A DNA stretch of 64,000 nt from an uncultured Ruminococcus sp. (GCA_902764235.1 CACWVH010000009.1:19193-83192); one strand, 5' to 3'. Numbered from the stretch's first letter, positions 16,328 to 27,054 are shown. Program-made: numbers and translations. Notes: a model not told the origin generated them from the sequence alone.

Positions 16328-17530
16328 TTATTCGTAGATCTTGGAAACAACGCCTGAACCTACTGTATGACCACCCTCACGGATAGCGAAACGAAGTCCC
16401 TCTTCCATAGCTACGGGCTTGATAAGCTCAACGTCCATATCTACGTTATCGCCAGGCATACACATGTCTGTTCCCTCGGGAAGTGTGATAACGCCTGTAA
16501 CGTCTGTTGTTCTGAAGTAGAACTGCGGACGATAGTTGCTGAAGAAAGGTGTTGAACGACCACCCTCGTCCTTTGTCAGTACATATACGTGACCCTGGAA
16601 CTTAGTGTGGGGATGAACTGAACCCGGCTTTGCAATAACCTGTCCACGCTCGATCTCTGTCTTTGTGATACCACGAAGAAGAACACCTACGTTGTCACCA
16701 GCCTCTGCAAAGTCAAGAGTCTTTCTGAACATCTCAAGACCTGTAACAACTGACTTCTTCTTCTCTTCCTGGAGACCAACGATCTCAACTTCCTCAGAAG
16801 TCTTGATCTGACCTCTCTCAACTCTACCTGTAGCAACTGTACCACGACCAGAGATTGTGAATACGTCCTCAACAGGCATAAGGAAAGGAAGATCTGTTGT
16901 TCTTTCAGGAGTAGGAATGTACTCGTCAACTGCAGCCATAAGCTCATGGATGCAAGCGTACTCAGGAGCCTGAGGATCCTTGCTTGCGCTGTCAAGAGCC
17001 TTGAAAGCTGAACCACGAATGATCGGAATATCATCGCCCGGGAACTCATACTCGTTAAGAAGCTCACGGATCTCCATCTCTACGAGATCGAGAAGCTCTT
17101 CATCGTCAACCTGGTCAGTCTTGTTCATGAATACAACGATGTAAGGAACGCCAACCTGACGAGAAAGAAGGATGTGCTCTCTTGTCTGAGGCATAGGACC
17201 ATCAGCAGCAGATACAACGAGGATAGCACCGTCCATCTGAGCTGCACCTGTGATCATGTTCTTTACATAGTCAGCATGACCGGGGCAGTCAACGTGTGCA
17301 TAGTGACGCTTAGCTGTTTCATACTCAACGTGAGCTGTGTTGATTGTGATACCACGCTCTCTCTCTTCGGGAGCCTTATCGATGTTAGCGTAATCAACGA
17401 AATCAGCGTCGCCCTCGAGGTTGAGAACCTTTGTGATAGCAGCTGTAAGTGTAGTTTTACCGTGGTCAACGTGGCCGATTGTACCAATGTTAACGTGCGG
17501 CTTATTTCTTTCAAATTTTTCCTTAGCCAT
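16328..17530 (-). CDS. tuf: Elongation factor Tu
   Basis: This GTPase delivers aminoacyl-tRNA to the ribosome. It has 400 residues beginning [20 protein letters not shown], with the ATG at 17530 behind AGGAGGTACATTCCA. The P-loop GHVDHGKT is at 19-26, and the switch region has [21 protein letters not shown] and NKTDQVDD are the G3 and G4 motifs. The C-terminal barrels end in GVVSKIYE. It is the last gene of rpsL-rpsG-fusA-tuf, 132 bp after fusA, and is followed by a terminator. Confidence 0.97.
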   Translation of the reverse strand: MAKEKFERNKPHVNIGTIGHVDHGKTTLTAAITKVLNLEGDADFVDYANIDKAPEERERGITINTAHVEYETAKRHYAHVDCPGHADYVKNMITGAAQMDGAILVVSAADGPMPQTREHILLSRQVGVPYIVVFMNKTDQVDDEELLDLVEMEIRELLNEYEFPGDDIPIIRGSAFKALDSASKDPQAPEYACIHELMAAVDEYIPTPERTTDLPFLMPVEDVFTISGRGTVATGRVERGQIKTSEEVEIVGLQEEKKKSVVTGLEMFRKTLDFAEAGDNVGVLLRGITKTEIERGQVIAKPGSVHPHTKFQGHVYVLTKDEGGRSTPFFSNYRPQFYFRTTDVTGVITLPEGTDMCMPGDNVDMDVELIKPVAMEEGLRFAIREGGHTVGSGVVSKIYE

Positions 17531-17662
17531 TGGAATGTACCTCCTAATATAATTATTTTTAAAGCATTGCACCTTGGTCTTATTTTAACAATAATAAGAC
17601 CAAAATGCAAGTGTTTTTGAGGAAATTTATAGAAAATTAATAATCACACATCAGTGCACTTA

Positions 17663-19768
17663 TTAATCTTCCTTCTTTACACGAGCGGAAATTATACCGT
17701 CAGCAATATTCTTCGGAACCTCAGCATAGTTGTTAGGCTCCATTACATACTGACCTCTGCCCTGTGTCTTTGAACGCATATCTGTTGCATAACCGAACAT
17801 TTCTGAAAGCGGAACCATTGCTACGATTCTCTGAGCGCCTGCAACTGCCTCCATACCCTGGATCATACCACGGCGTGAGTTAAGGTCGCCGATAACATCG
17901 CCCATGTACTCCTCGGGAACGGTTACTGTAACCTTCATGATAGGCTCAAGAATTACCGGATCAGCCTTCTTCATACCGCTCTTGAACGCCATTGAACCAG
18001 CGATCTTGAACGCCATTTCTGAAGAGTCGACCTCATGGTATGAACCGTCGAAAAGTGTTACCTTTACGTCAACAACATTGTAGTTAGCAAGTACACCGCT
18101 GAGCATTGCGCCCTGGATACCTGCGTCTACTGCCGGGATATACTCCTTCGGGATTGCACCGCCGACAACAGCGTTTACGAATTCGTAGCCCTTGCCCGGG
18201 TTCGGCTCCATTCTGATCTTTACATGACCATACTGACCCTTACCACCTGACTGACGAGCGTACTTCTCATCAACCTCTGCGTTCTTGCGGATTGTCTCCT
18301 TATAAGCAACCTGCGGCTTACCAATATGTGCTTCAACCTTGAATTCACGGAGAAGTCTGTCAACGATGATCTCCAGGTGAAGCTCACCCATGCCGGCGAT
18401 GATCGTCTGACCTGTTTCTTCATCAGTGTATGCCTTGAAGGTCGGGTCTTCTTCCGCAAGCTTTGCAAGAGCGATACCCATCTTCTCCTGACCTGCTTTT
18501 GTCTTAGGCTCGATAGCAACACGGATAACAGGCTCCGGGAATTCCATTGATTCAAGAATTACAGGCTTACTCTCATCGCAGAGTGTATCACCTGTAGTTG
18601 TATTTTTAAGACCAACAGCAGCAGCGATATCGCCTGCATATACAGTTTCGATATCCTTTCTGTGGTTAGAGTGCATCTGAAGAATACGTCCGATTCTCTC
18701 GGAATTATCCTTTGTACTGTTATATACAGTTGAACCAGCGTTAAGCTTACCTGCATATACACGGAAGAAGCACAGCTTACCTACAAACGGGTCTGTTGCG
18801 ATCTTGAATGCGAGTGCTGCGAAGGGAAGATCATCGCTTGATTCGATCTCAATCTCCTCTTCTGTGTCCGGATTGATGCCCTTGATTGCAGGAACATCTG
18901 TCGGAGCGGGCATATAGTCAACGATAGCATCAAGGAGCTTCTGAACACCCTTGTTACGGTAGGATGTACCGCAGGTTACAGGAACCATTGTATTGTCGAT
19001 TGTGGATTTACGGATTACTCTCTTAATGTCCTCGATTGACGGCTCCTCGCCTTCCTCGAGATATTTCTCCATGAGCTCCTCATCCTGCTCAACAACGTGC
19101 TCGATAAGCTCTGAATGATACTTCTCTGCAAGCTCCTTCATGTCCTCAGGGATCTCTTCAACTCTCATATCCTTACCGAGATCATCATAATAGATGTCTG
19201 CGTTCATTTCAATGAGGTCAACGATACCCTTGAAGGTATCCTCTGAACCGATCGGAAGCTGGATCGGAACAGCGTTACATTTAAGTCTGTCTCTCATCAT
19301 GGAAACAACACGGTAGAAGTCAGCACCCATAATATCCATCTTATTGACATAAGCCATACGCGGAACTCTGTACTTATCAGCCTGACGCCATACTGTTTCT
19401 GACTGAGGCTCAACGCCGCCCTTTGCACAAAGAACTGTTACAGAACCGTCAAGTACACGGAGTGAACGCTCAACTTCTACTGTAAAGTCAACGTGACCGG
19501 GGGTGTCGATGATATTGATTCTGTGCTTCGGCTTGTCATTTTTACTGCCGTGCCAATAACAAGTTGTAGCAGCAGATGTAATTGTAATACCTCTTTCCTG
19601 CTCCTGTACCATCCAGTCCATCGTTGAAGCACCGTCATGTGTTTCACCGATCTTATGATTGATACCTGTGTAGAAAAGGATACGCTCTGTTGTAGTTGTT
19701 TTACCGGCATCGATATGAGCCATGATACCGATATTTCTGGTTTGTTCGAGAGAAACTTCTCTTGCCAT
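17663..19768 (-). CDS. fusA: Elongation factor G
   Basis: This translocation GTPase moves tRNAs and mRNA after peptide-bond formation and helps recycle ribosomes. The 701 residues begin [20 protein letters not shown]. The P-loop AHIDAGKTT, the switch [19 protein letters not shown] and NKMD are all present. Domain IV carries [18 protein letters not shown]. The ATG at 19768 follows AAGGAGGATACAT. Its length is normal for housekeeping EF-G, and the str-operon context excludes a tetracycline-protection paralogue. Confidence 0.97.
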   Translation of the reverse strand: MAREVSLEQTRNIGIMAHIDAGKTTTTERILFYTGINHKIGETHDGASTMDWMVQEQERGITITSAATTCYWHGSKNDKPKHRINIIDTPGHVDFTVEVERSLRVLDGSVTVLCAKGGVEPQSETVWRQADKYRVPRMAYVNKMDIMGADFYRVVSMMRDRLKCNAVPIQLPIGSEDTFKGIVDLIEMNADIYYDDLGKDMRVEEIPEDMKELAEKYHSELIEHVVEQDEELMEKYLEEGEEPSIEDIKRVIRKSTIDNTMVPVTCGTSYRNKGVQKLLDAIVDYMPAPTDVPAIKGINPDTEEEIEIESSDDLPFAALAFKIATDPFVGKLCFFRVYAGKLNAGSTVYNSTKDNSERIGRILQMHSNHRKDIETVYAGDIAAAVGLKNTTTGDTLCDESKPVILESMEFPEPVIRVAIEPKTKAGQEKMGIALAKLAEEDPTFKAYTDEETGQTIIAGMGELHLEIIVDRLLREFKVEAHIGKPQVAYKETIRKNAEVDEKYARQSGGKGQYGHVKIRMEPNPGKGYEFVNAVVGGAIPKEYIPAVDAGIQGAMLSGVLANYNVVDVKVTLFDGSYHEVDSSEMAFKIAGSMAFKSGMKKADPVILEPIMKVTVTVPEEYMGDVIGDLNSRRGMIQGMEAVAGAQRIVAMVPLSEMFGYATDMRSKTQGRGQYVMEPNNYAEVPKNIADGIISARVKKED

Positions 19769-19854
19769 ATGTATCCTCCTTAATATATCAATGCTGCGGC
19801 ACTATGTGCCATCGTTTAGCCTTCATATCGCCTTACGCAGCACTTAGACAGCAA

Positions 19855-20325
19855 TTACCATCTGTAGTGTGCGAATGCCTTGTTAGCCTCTGCCATTCTG
19901 TGTGTTTCGTCACACTTCTTGGCAGCTCCGCCTACGCCGTTCACAGCATCAAGGATCTCTCCTGCAAGTCTCTCTTTCATTGTCTTCTCAGATCTCTCTC
20001 TGGAGTATCTTGAGATCCAACGCAGTCCGAGTGTCTGTCTTCTCTCAGGACGTACCTCCATAGGTACCTGGTATGTAGCACCGCCCACACGGCGAGCCTT
20101 TACCTCAAGAGTAGGCATTACTCTCTCCATAGCCTCCTCGAAAACCTCGAGCGGCTCTTTGCCTGTTTTCTCGCTGATGATATCAAAAGCTCCGTATACG
20201 ATCTTCTGGGCTACACCCTTTTTGCCGTCATACATGATATTATTGATAAGACGAGTGACAAGCTTTGAATTATAGACAGGATCCGGCAAAACGTCACGTT
20301 TTGCAACATTACCTCTTCTTGGCAC
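19855..20325 (-). CDS. rpsG: 30S ribosomal protein S7
   Basis: S7 is a primary 16S rRNA-binding protein of the 30S head near the E site. It has 156 residues, the usual length, from a GTG at 20323-20325 behind GGAGGGAAGTAAA. The start (M)[19 protein letters not shown] and the body segments [19 protein letters not shown] and [20 protein letters not shown]-type end are typical. Third codon choices match the other str genes. Confidence 0.96.
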   Translation of the reverse strand: MPRRGNVAKRDVLPDPVYNSKLVTRLINNIMYDGKKGVAQKIVYGAFDIISEKTGKEPLEVFEEAMERVMPTLEVKARRVGGATYQVPMEVRPERRQTLGLRWISRYSRERSEKTMKERLAGEILDAVNGVGGAAKKCDETHRMAEANKAFAHYRW

Positions 20326-20478
20326 TTTACTTCCCTCCTTCACAATAGTGGTGATTTCATAGGTACTCGAAAGGATCAGCTTTCGTCAGCACAACAGAGG
20401 CATTTCATATATATAAACAAAATACATCTCTGTATTGCTAAATCTGATTAATCCTTAAGAATTTCCGATGCAGCTTTA

Positions 20479-20901
20479 TTATTTCTTGCCTGCCTTCGGA
20501 CGCTTAGCTCCGTACTTTGATCTTGCCTGCATACGCTTTGCAACACCCTGAGCATCAAGTGTTCCTCTGATGATGTGATAACGTACACCAGGGAGATCCT
20601 TTACACGGCCGCCTCTGATAAGAACAACGCTGTGCTCCTGAAGGTTATGACCGATACCGGGAATATAGGATGTAACCTCAATTCCGTTTGAAAGTCTTAC
20701 TCTGGCGATCTTTCTGATAGCTGAGTTAGGCTTTTTAGGTGTAGCAGTCTTTACAGCTGTGCACACGCCTCTCTTCTGCGGAGAGTTCTGGTCAATTGCT
20801 CTTCTCTTCTTTGAGTTCCAGCCCTTGAGCAGTGCGGGAGCTTTTGCTTTCTTCTCAGAAACTTCTCTTCCCTTACGAACTAACTGGTTAAACGTTGGCA
20901 T
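20479..20901 (-). CDS. rpsL: 30S ribosomal protein S12
   Basis: S12 sits at the decoding centre and controls accuracy; streptomycin-resistance changes arise in it. It has 140 residues from the ATG at 20901, behind AAGGAGGTGCAGGA. The start is [18 protein letters not shown]. Conserved [11 protein letters not shown] (containing the Lys often changed in resistant strains) and [18 protein letters not shown] are wild type. It is the first gene of the str operon, about 170 bp from the predicted promoter. Confidence 0.97.
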   Translation of the reverse strand: MPTFNQLVRKGREVSEKKAKAPALLKGWNSKKRRAIDQNSPQKRGVCTAVKTATPKKPNSAIRKIARVRLSNGIEVTSYIPGIGHNLQEHSVVLIRGGRVKDLPGVRYHIIRGTLDAQGVAKRMQARSKYGAKRPKAGKK

Positions 20902-21073
20902 TCCTGCACCTCCTTGCTTATATAATAAAAATTTATGTTTAACAGGCATAATCCATTATACCCAATAAACAGCACTTTATACAAATTCGCTGTAATTTTC
21001 AACGATTCACATGGAATTTTGTTGTTAATTACGACGAATTTACTTATTGCAGGCTTCTTGCCTACAATTTTAG

Positions 21074-21103
21074 ATTTTAACACAGATCTGCTCTGTTTGT
21101 CAA
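21074..21103 (-). promoter_or_regulatory. Predicted promoter of the str operon
   Basis: Minus-strand TTGACA (21098-21103), an 18-bp spacer and TAAAAT (21074-21079). About 170 bp of untranslated AT-rich leader follows before rpsL. The remainder of 20902-21232 holds only this promoter and the hairpin after gatB. Confidence 0.65.
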
Positions 21104-21192
21104 GCTTTTTTTCACTTTTTTTCCGGCAAAAAAGCTGATGATATACCGGAAAACCTATATATTTACTTACCCTGTACTCTGCAAAGAAATAC

Positions 21193-21222
21193 AGCTTGCC
21201 GGGGGGTATTTTCCGGCAAGCT
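21193..21222 (-). terminator. Hairpin after gatB
   Basis: AGCTTGCCGG (21193-21202) and CCGGCAAGCT (21213-21222) form a perfect 10-bp stem just after the gatB stop. The T-rich tail on the minus strand is weak (GTATTTCTTTG), so it may act as a 3' end stabiliser rather than a full terminator. Confidence 0.55.
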
Positions 21223-21232
21223 TTTCTTTGAT

Positions 21233-22651
21233 TTATGAATTTTTTATCAATCCTATTATCTTCTGCTCTGCGAGTGCAGCATCGGCTTTTCCGCGACTGT
21301 TTTTCATAACAAATCCGACCATAGCCTTGACAGCCTTTTCCTTGCCTGCAAGATAGTCCTTTACAGCCTTCGGGTTACTGTCAACTGCCTGTCTGCAAAG
21401 CTCATCCAGTGCATTTTCATCAAGTCCGCCCATATCGCTTTCATCTATAAGCTCGCTTGCCTTTTTGCCTGTTTCAAGCATCTTGTCAAGCGTGGACTTT
21501 GCAAGATTCATTCTGATCTTTCCGCCGTCAAGAAGCTTTATCAGTTCATTAAGGTTTTCAGCAGAAACATTTATATCAAACTGTTCCTTTTCACTTTCTG
21601 TCTCAACACTACGGAAAATCTGACCTATTATGAAATTAGCTGCTGTTTTCGGAGTTTTTGTTCCTTCGATAGCCTTTTCAAAATATTCAGCGATCCTTCT
21701 GTATTTTGTCAGGAGAAGTGCGTCTGCTTCGGGAAGCTCAAGCTCATCAATATAACGGTTCTTCTTATCCTCGGGAAGCTCAGGAAGCTGCTGACGGATA
21801 TCCTCTACCATTTCTCTCGGTACATTTATAGTAACAAGGTCAGGGTCACGGAAATATCTGTAATCGTTTGCGTCCTCCTTGCCTCTCATGCTTGAGGTTG
21901 TATTTGTGACGTCATCATATCTCAGTGTTTCCTGAATGACCTTTTCTCCGCTTTCGATAAGATCGACCTGACGGTTATATTCATATTCCATCGCCTTAGC
22001 TATGAAAGTAATGGAGTTCATGTTTTTGATCTCTGTTCTTGTGCCGAGCTTTTCGCTGCCCTCGGGACGAACGGAAATATTAACATCACAGCGCATAGAA
22101 CCTTCCTGCATCTTACAGTCAGATACTCCGATATAACGCATTATCATCTGAAGCTTCTCCACATATTCCTTTGCTTCATCAACGCTTCTGAAATCAGGCT
22201 CTGTTACGATCTCAACAAGCGGAACTCCGCCTCTGTTATAATCGACAAGCGTATCACCTCTGCGGTGTACAAGCTTACCTGCATCCTCCTCGATATGTAT
22301 TCTCAGGATTCTTATCCTTCTGCCGTTTGAAAGCTGTATATAACCATGCTCGCAGAGTGGCTTATCATACTGTGAAATCTGATATGCCTTCGGAAGATCA
22401 GGATAGCAGTAATTCTTTCTGTCCATCTTCGATATCTCTGCGATCTCACAGTTTGTTGCAAGTCCTGCTCTGATTGCATACTCGACTACCTTTTTATTAA
22501 GCTTCGGAAGTGTTCCGGGAAGTCCTATGCATATAGGGCAGCAATGTGTATTTGGCTCTCCGCCGAACTCTGTCGTACAGGAGCAGAAAATTTTTGTATT
22601 TGTTGCAAGCTCCACATGGGTTTCAAAGCCTGCGACCAGTTCATATTTCAT
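21233..22651 (-). CDS. gatB: Aspartyl/glutamyl-tRNA(Asn/Gln) amidotransferase subunit B
   Basis: GatB binds mischarged Asp-tRNA(Asn) or Glu-tRNA(Gln) and carries the kinase-like site that activates the side chain. The 472 residues begin MKYELVAGFETHVELATNTK. The conserved FCSCTTEFGGEPNTHCCPIC contains the zinc cysteines, and the cradle continues with RIHIEEDAGKLVH. The C-terminal YqeY/tail domain (KAVKAMVGFVMKNSRGKADA) is complete. The ATG at 22651 follows AGGAAAGGAAG. It is the last gene of aspS-gatC-gatA-gatB. Confidence 0.96.
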   Translation of the reverse strand: MKYELVAGFETHVELATNTKIFCSCTTEFGGEPNTHCCPICIGLPGTLPKLNKKVVEYAIRAGLATNCEIAEISKMDRKNYCYPDLPKAYQISQYDKPLCEHGYIQLSNGRRIRILRIHIEEDAGKLVHRRGDTLVDYNRGGVPLVEIVTEPDFRSVDEAKEYVEKLQMIMRYIGVSDCKMQEGSMRCDVNISVRPEGSEKLGTRTEIKNMNSITFIAKAMEYEYNRQVDLIESGEKVIQETLRYDDVTNTTSSMRGKEDANDYRYFRDPDLVTINVPREMVEDIRQQLPELPEDKKNRYIDELELPEADALLLTKYRRIAEYFEKAIEGTKTPKTAANFIIGQIFRSVETESEKEQFDINVSAENLNELIKLLDGGKIRMNLAKSTLDKMLETGKKASELIDESDMGGLDENALDELCRQAVDSNPKAVKDYLAGKEKAVKAMVGFVMKNSRGKADAALAEQKIIGLIKNS

Positions 22652-22677
22652 CTGTTATCTTCCTTTCCTGTATTATA

Positions 22678-24138
22678 TCAGAGCTTTACGCCGAAATCAG
22701 CTGCTCTGAACTGATTTGCTGCATTTTCATACTGCCATGCCGCATTGAGTATCTTTGCCTCAGCAAAGCTGTTGCCGATAAGCTGCATACCGATGGGAAG
22801 TCCCTTATCGTCAAAGCCGCAGGGCACAGAAACAGCCGGAAGTCCGCAGATATTTACCGGTACTGTACAGATATCTGTCTGATATGTCTCAACGGGGTCG
22901 CTGACTGCGTGGCCGTTTTCAAAGGCTGTCATCGGAACAGTCGGTGCAAGAACCACGTCACATCCGCTGAATACATTCCTGAATTCCTGAACGATCTTAC
23001 CTCTGAGGTTCTGTGCCTTTTTGTAGTATGCATCATAGTATCCGGAGCTGAGAACATAAGTTCCGAGAAGAATCCTTTTCTTGACCTCAGCACCGAAGCC
23101 TGTGCTTCTTGTCTTTTTTATCATATCGTTAACATCTTTATAGTTTTCAGCCTTATAGCCGTAACGGATACCGTCGTATCTGCCAAGGTTTGAAGAAGCC
23201 TCTGCGCAGGCTATTATATAGTAAACAGGAAGAGCGTATTTAAGAGAGGGCAGATCAAATTCAACTATCTCTGCACCGAGTGATCTGTATACATCTATTG
23301 CCTGTTCAACACTCTTTCTCACATCATCACGGATGCCCTCAAAGTATTCCTTTGCAATGCCTATCTTCATGCCCTTGATATCATTTTTCAGTGTATTACA
23401 GGCAGCAGCACCCTTTCTTCCCTGAGAGGTAGAATCCATTTTGTCATACTGAGCGATAGCATCGAATACCATTGCACAGTCCTCAACGCTGGTCGTGATA
23501 GGTCCGATCTGGTCAAGACTTGAAGCGTAAGCGATAAGACCGTATCTTGAAACTGCACCATATGTGGGCTTCATACCAACTATGCCGCAGAAGCTTGCAG
23601 GCTGTCTGATTGATCCGCCTGTATCAGATCCGAGTCCGTAAGCAGCGATATTTCCGCCGACTGCACTCGCAACACCGCCCGAGCTTCCTCCGGCAACATG
23701 ACCGGTATTATGCGGATTTTTTGCTCCCCCGAAATATGAATTTTCGCAGGATGAACCCATTGCGAATTCGTCCATATTTGTTTTTCCGAGAAGTACAGCA
23801 TTCTGCTTTTTGAGGATATCCCATACAGTAGCATCATATATCGGAGTATAATCCTCAAGTATCTTTGAGCAGCAGGTAGTGCGGATACCGTCTGTTGAGA
23901 TATTATCCTTGAGAGTCATCGGTATACCCTCAAGAAGTCCTATCTTCTCACCGGCTGCGATCTTCTTATCCACCTTTTCCGCAGCTACAAGCGCTGTTTC
24001 CGGTGTTACGGTCACATACGCATTCAGTGCTTCATTGTCCTTTTCTATTGCATCAATATATTTTTCAGTAAGCTCCTTACAGGAAAATTCCTTATCTGCA
24101 AGTCCCTGATGAAGCTTTGCGATCTTACTTTCGCTCAT
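22678..24138 (-). CDS. gatA: Aspartyl/glutamyl-tRNA amidotransferase subunit A
   Basis: GatA is the amidase-signature subunit that frees ammonia from glutamine and channels it to GatB. It has 486 residues from the ATG at 24138, seven bases after AAGGCGG; a GTG three codons upstream overlaps that site. The catalytic Ser-cisSer-Lys elements are visible: LKDNISTDG (Lys), HVAGGSSGGVASAVGG and GSDTGGSIRQPASFCG (nucleophile region). It overlaps no neighbour and lies 13 bp after gatC and 26 bp before gatB. Confidence 0.96.
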   Translation of the reverse strand: MSESKIAKLHQGLADKEFSCKELTEKYIDAIEKDNEALNAYVTVTPETALVAAEKVDKKIAAGEKIGLLEGIPMTLKDNISTDGIRTTCCSKILEDYTPIYDATVWDILKKQNAVLLGKTNMDEFAMGSSCENSYFGGAKNPHNTGHVAGGSSGGVASAVGGNIAAYGLGSDTGGSIRQPASFCGIVGMKPTYGAVSRYGLIAYASSLDQIGPITTSVEDCAMVFDAIAQYDKMDSTSQGRKGAAACNTLKNDIKGMKIGIAKEYFEGIRDDVRKSVEQAIDVYRSLGAEIVEFDLPSLKYALPVYYIIACAEASSNLGRYDGIRYGYKAENYKDVNDMIKKTRSTGFGAEVKKRILLGTYVLSSGYYDAYYKKAQNLRGKIVQEFRNVFSGCDVVLAPTVPMTAFENGHAVSDPVETYQTDICTVPVNICGLPAVSVPCGFDDKGLPIGMQLIGNSFAEAKILNAAWQYENAANQFRAADFGVKL

Positions 24139-24151
24139 CGGTGTCACCGCC

Positions 24152-24433
24152 TTATTTCATAATATTCTTTACCATAAAGCAGCCTTCATCGCTGTCCTTG
24201 GCATTTCTGAGTATCTTTTCTCTGTCAAGCGAGGGCACTACCTCGTCATCTCTGAGAACATTGGAAAGATTATTGATATTATCAAAATCGCTCTCAACAT
24301 CTGCTGCGTTATTGATAGTATCTGCGAAGGATATAATCTCGCTCATATCCTCGGTAAGCTGATCTATTTCATCATCGCCGACTGAAAGCTTTGAAAGTAT
24401 TGCGATCTTCATTATTTCTTCCTTTGTTACCAT
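24152..24433 (-). CDS. gatC: Aspartyl/glutamyl-tRNA amidotransferase subunit C
   Basis: This small subunit wraps around GatA and GatB and stabilises the complex. The 93 residues begin MVTKEEIMKIAILSKLSVGD, the usual N-terminal helix, and continue with the extended DNINNLSNVLRDDEVVPSLD that threads between the other subunits. The ATG at 24433 follows AGAAGGAGGAAGAATA. It opens the gat gene group, about 195 bp after aspS. Confidence 0.93.
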   Translation of the reverse strand: MVTKEEIMKIAILSKLSVGDDEIDQLTEDMSEIISFADTINNAADVESDFDNINNLSNVLRDDEVVPSLDREKILRNAKDSDEGCFMVKNIMK

Positions 24434-24474
24434 TATTCTTCCTCCTTCTGGTATAAAATTGCTTATTCTGTGCT

Positions 24475-24536
24475 CTTTGGTGTATGTCCGATTTTCGGGA
24501 ATACACCAAAGAACACCAGGGGGCTATGCCCCCTGG
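24475..24536 (-). promoter_or_regulatory. Two adjacent hairpins between aspS and gatC
   Basis: The first hairpin pairs CTTTGGTGTAT with ATACACCAAAG around an inner CCGA/TCGG stem (24475-24511). The second is CCAGGGGGC-TAT-GCCCCCTGG (24516-24536). Neither has a clear U tract. They could be processing sites, partial terminators that set the ratio of aspS to gatCAB, or a small repeat. Confidence 0.55.
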
Positions 24537-24628
24537 ACCTATGTCTTACTATTCATACAGATATATTACTACGCTATATCAGGATAATTTATTTCCTGTG
24601 TAATCAGTTCAGAACTGCCGCTCTGTAA

Positions 24629-26374
24629 TTATCTGATCTTTATATGAACCTCACGGAGCTGCTGCTCAGTTACCTCTGTAGGTGAGCCAAGGAGAAGATC
24701 CTGTGCATTGCTGTTCATCGGGAACGCGATAACCTCACGGATGTTTTCTTCTCCTGCAAGGAGCATGAGCATTCTGTCAAGTCCGGGTGCCATACCTGCA
24801 TGCGGCGGTGCACCGTATCTGAATGCTGTGTAAAGTGAACCGAATTTATCCTTGAGCGTCTGCTCGTCATAGCCTGCGATCTCAAATGCCTTTATCATTA
24901 TATCAAGATCATGGTTTCTTACTGCGCCAGAGCTCAGCTCAACACCGTCACAAACTATATCATACTGATATGCAAGTACCTCAGCAGGATCCTTTTCAAG
25001 AAGTGCCTGCATTCCGCCCTGAGGCATTGAGAACGGGTTATGCGTGAATATAACATCTCCGTTTTCATCACGCTCGAACATCGGGAAGTCTGTGATGAAG
25101 CAAAGCTCAAAACGGCTTTTATCGATCATATCGAGACGGGTCGCAACCTCTGTTCTGATCTGACCTGCAAGCTTAGGAGCTGCATCTGCACTGTCAGCGA
25201 TAAAGTAAATTACATCACCTGCTTTTGAACCGTTGATCTCAATAAGCTTTTCTCTGTCTCCCTCTTTGAGGAATTTATCAATAGGACCGTCAAATGTAAG
25301 ATCGTCTCTTACCTTGACATAGCCGAGTCCTTTCATGCCGATGGAAAGGGCAAACTCTTCCATATTCTTGAACCATTTCTTTGACTGAGCTGCTGCACCA
25401 GGTACATTGATGCTGCGTACTGTCTTTTTCCTGAACGGAGCAAAGTCAGTTTCCTCAAACATCGGACTGATATCCTTGATAAGAAGCGGATTACGAAGGT
25501 CGGGCTTGTCAGTACCATAAGTGAGCATTGCCTCTGCAAAAGGTATCCTTCTGAACGGCGGCTTTGAGACTTCTTTATCAGAGAACTTTGTGAAGGTCTC
25601 ATAAAGAACCTCCTCAGCAACTGCAAAAACATCCTCCTGCTCTGCAAATCCCATCTCAAAGTCAAGCTGATAAAATTCTCCGGGTGAACGATCAGCTCTT
25701 GCATCCTCATCACGGAAGCAGGGTGCTATCTGGAAATATTTATCAAAGCCTGACACCATAAGCAGCTGCTTGAAGATCTGCGGTGCCTGCGGAAGGGCAT
25801 AGAACATTCCCTTATGCTTTCTGCTGGGGATAAGATAATCTCTTGCGCCCTCAGGAGAAGAACATGAAAGGATAGGCGTCTGTATTTCAAGGAAGCCCAT
25901 TTCTGTCATTTTATTTCTGAGGAAAGATATAAGCTCGGCACGCATTACTATATTGTTATGCACCTTGCGGTTACGAAGATCGAGGAAACGGTATTTAAGT
26001 CTTACATCCTCCTTGACCTCGGTTGATGTCTGTATCTCAAAGGGAAGCGCCTGGGGTGCTTTACCGAGAACTGTTATATTTTCAGAATGTATCTCAACAG
26101 TACCGGTTGCAATCTTAGGATTTATAGTATCCTCGTCACGCTTCGTTACCTTACCGCTGACAGTTACGGTACATTCCTTATTTATATTCTCAAGGAGCTT
26201 CTCATCATGTACTACAACCTGTACTACACCATAATGATCTCTGATATCAAGGAACATTACACCGCCGTGGTCACGGATATTTTCAACCCATCCGGCTACT
26301 CTTACATCATTACCGATATCTGTTTCTCTCAGCTCACCGCAGTATTTTGTGCGGTAAATGTTTTCTCTAAGCAT
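24629..26374 (-). CDS. aspS: Aspartyl-tRNA synthetase (bacterial type)
   Basis: This class II synthetase charges tRNA(Asp) and, if non-discriminating, tRNA(Asn). The 581 residues have an N-terminal OB fold (VAGWVENIRDHGGVMFLDIRD), motif 2 (FRDEDARADRSPGEFYQLD), the bacterial GAD insertion (about 290-410) and motif 3 (GMAPGLDRMLMLL). Length and insertion are typical of bacterial enzymes. The gat genes follow on the same strand, which suggests the indirect transamidation route to Asn-tRNA. Whether it mischarges tRNA(Asn) cannot be read from sequence alone. Confidence 0.95.
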   Translation of the reverse strand: MLRENIYRTKYCGELRETDIGNDVRVAGWVENIRDHGGVMFLDIRDHYGVVQVVVHDEKLLENINKECTVTVSGKVTKRDEDTINPKIATGTVEIHSENITVLGKAPQALPFEIQTSTEVKEDVRLKYRFLDLRNRKVHNNIVMRAELISFLRNKMTEMGFLEIQTPILSCSSPEGARDYLIPSRKHKGMFYALPQAPQIFKQLLMVSGFDKYFQIAPCFRDEDARADRSPGEFYQLDFEMGFAEQEDVFAVAEEVLYETFTKFSDKEVSKPPFRRIPFAEAMLTYGTDKPDLRNPLLIKDISPMFEETDFAPFRKKTVRSINVPGAAAQSKKWFKNMEEFALSIGMKGLGYVKVRDDLTFDGPIDKFLKEGDREKLIEINGSKAGDVIYFIADSADAAPKLAGQIRTEVATRLDMIDKSRFELCFITDFPMFERDENGDVIFTHNPFSMPQGGMQALLEKDPAEVLAYQYDIVCDGVELSSGAVRNHDLDIMIKAFEIAGYDEQTLKDKFGSLYTAFRYGAPPHAGMAPGLDRMLMLLAGEENIREVIAFPMNSNAQDLLLGSPTEVTEQQLREVHIKIR

Positions 26375-26402
26375 TCTATCTTATCCTTTCGCCTTTATAA
26401 AG

Positions 26403-26439
26403 TAAAGCGGCTTCGGCTTGTTAATCGCCTCAAAGCCGC
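26403..26439 (-). promoter_or_regulatory. Hairpin before aspS
   Basis: Minus-strand GCGGCTT and AAGCCGC form a 7-bp stem around an 18-nt loop, followed by TTTACTTT. It lies between the kinase-like gene and aspS, so it could attenuate read-through. No T-box features were recognised. Confidence 0.35.
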
Positions 26440-26460
26440 AATTATTATGTACTGCTGTTA

Positions 26461-27054
26461 TTATTCGTATTCACCGAAGAAGCTCATAAGCTTGTCAAAG
26501 GACTCGGCAGCAAGTTCATCAGTACTGTTATGATATAGCAGAAGACTGTTCTCATCCTCGGGGTCACGAAGGTTTTCAGGAATGTTGAAATTAACAGTGC
26601 TGAGATACTGATCCCAGTTTTCAAGCTTCCATGTATCTCTGTCAGAGGCTCTGTCGATCATTCTCTGATGGCATACCTCCGGATCTGTTACGATCCAGAT
26701 AACTGTAAGCTTTGCACCATAACCCTTGAGCTTTTCTCTGAGTGAGGCGATATATTCATCGTCACGTATCTCTCTTGTAAAAGGAGCATTGACCATTACA
26801 AGATCCTCATACTTTATTGCTTCAAAAGCAAGATCCATGATAACGTCGTATTCATAGTCACGGATCTCCTTTTCAAAAAATTCAGAGCTTCTGTTATAAG
26901 GCTGTCCTGCAACTGCAAAGATCTGCTTTGAAAGCGGAATAAGTGTATCCTTATCAAGATAAACGATATGCTTGATAGCTGTCGCAAGCTTCTTGGACAG
27001 CTTGGTCTTTCCGCACGCAGGCGGTGATGTAACAAAAATCATTCTTTTTTCCAT
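26461..27054 (-). CDS. P-loop NTPase, nucleoside/nucleotide kinase-like
   Basis: The 197-residue cytoplasmic protein has a Walker A motif SPPACGKTKLSKKLA at 10-24 (GxxxxGK-T/S type) and a Walker B-like LVMVNAPF near residue 89. A lid-like Arg-rich segment (CHQRMIDRASDRDTWK) follows. The overall pattern fits AAA_33-type kinases acting on small molecules or tRNA. The start follows AAGGGAGATTTAATAAT. It precedes aspS on the same strand, and co-transcription is possible. The substrate is unknown. Confidence 0.75.
   Translation of the reverse strand: MEKRMIFVTSPPACGKTKLSKKLATAIKHIVYLDKDTLIPLSKQIFAVAGQPYNRSSEFFEKEIRDYEYDVIMDLAFEAIKYEDLVMVNAPFTREIRDDEYIASLREKLKGYGAKLTVIWIVTDPEVCHQRMIDRASDRDTWKLENWDQYLSTVNFNIPENLRDPEDENSLLLYHNSTDELAAESFDKLMSFFGEYE

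Noticed and set aside
26375-26460. Possible T-box before aspS
   Set aside because: The gap is only 86 bp, with one short hairpin and no T-box consensus or specifier loop recognised.
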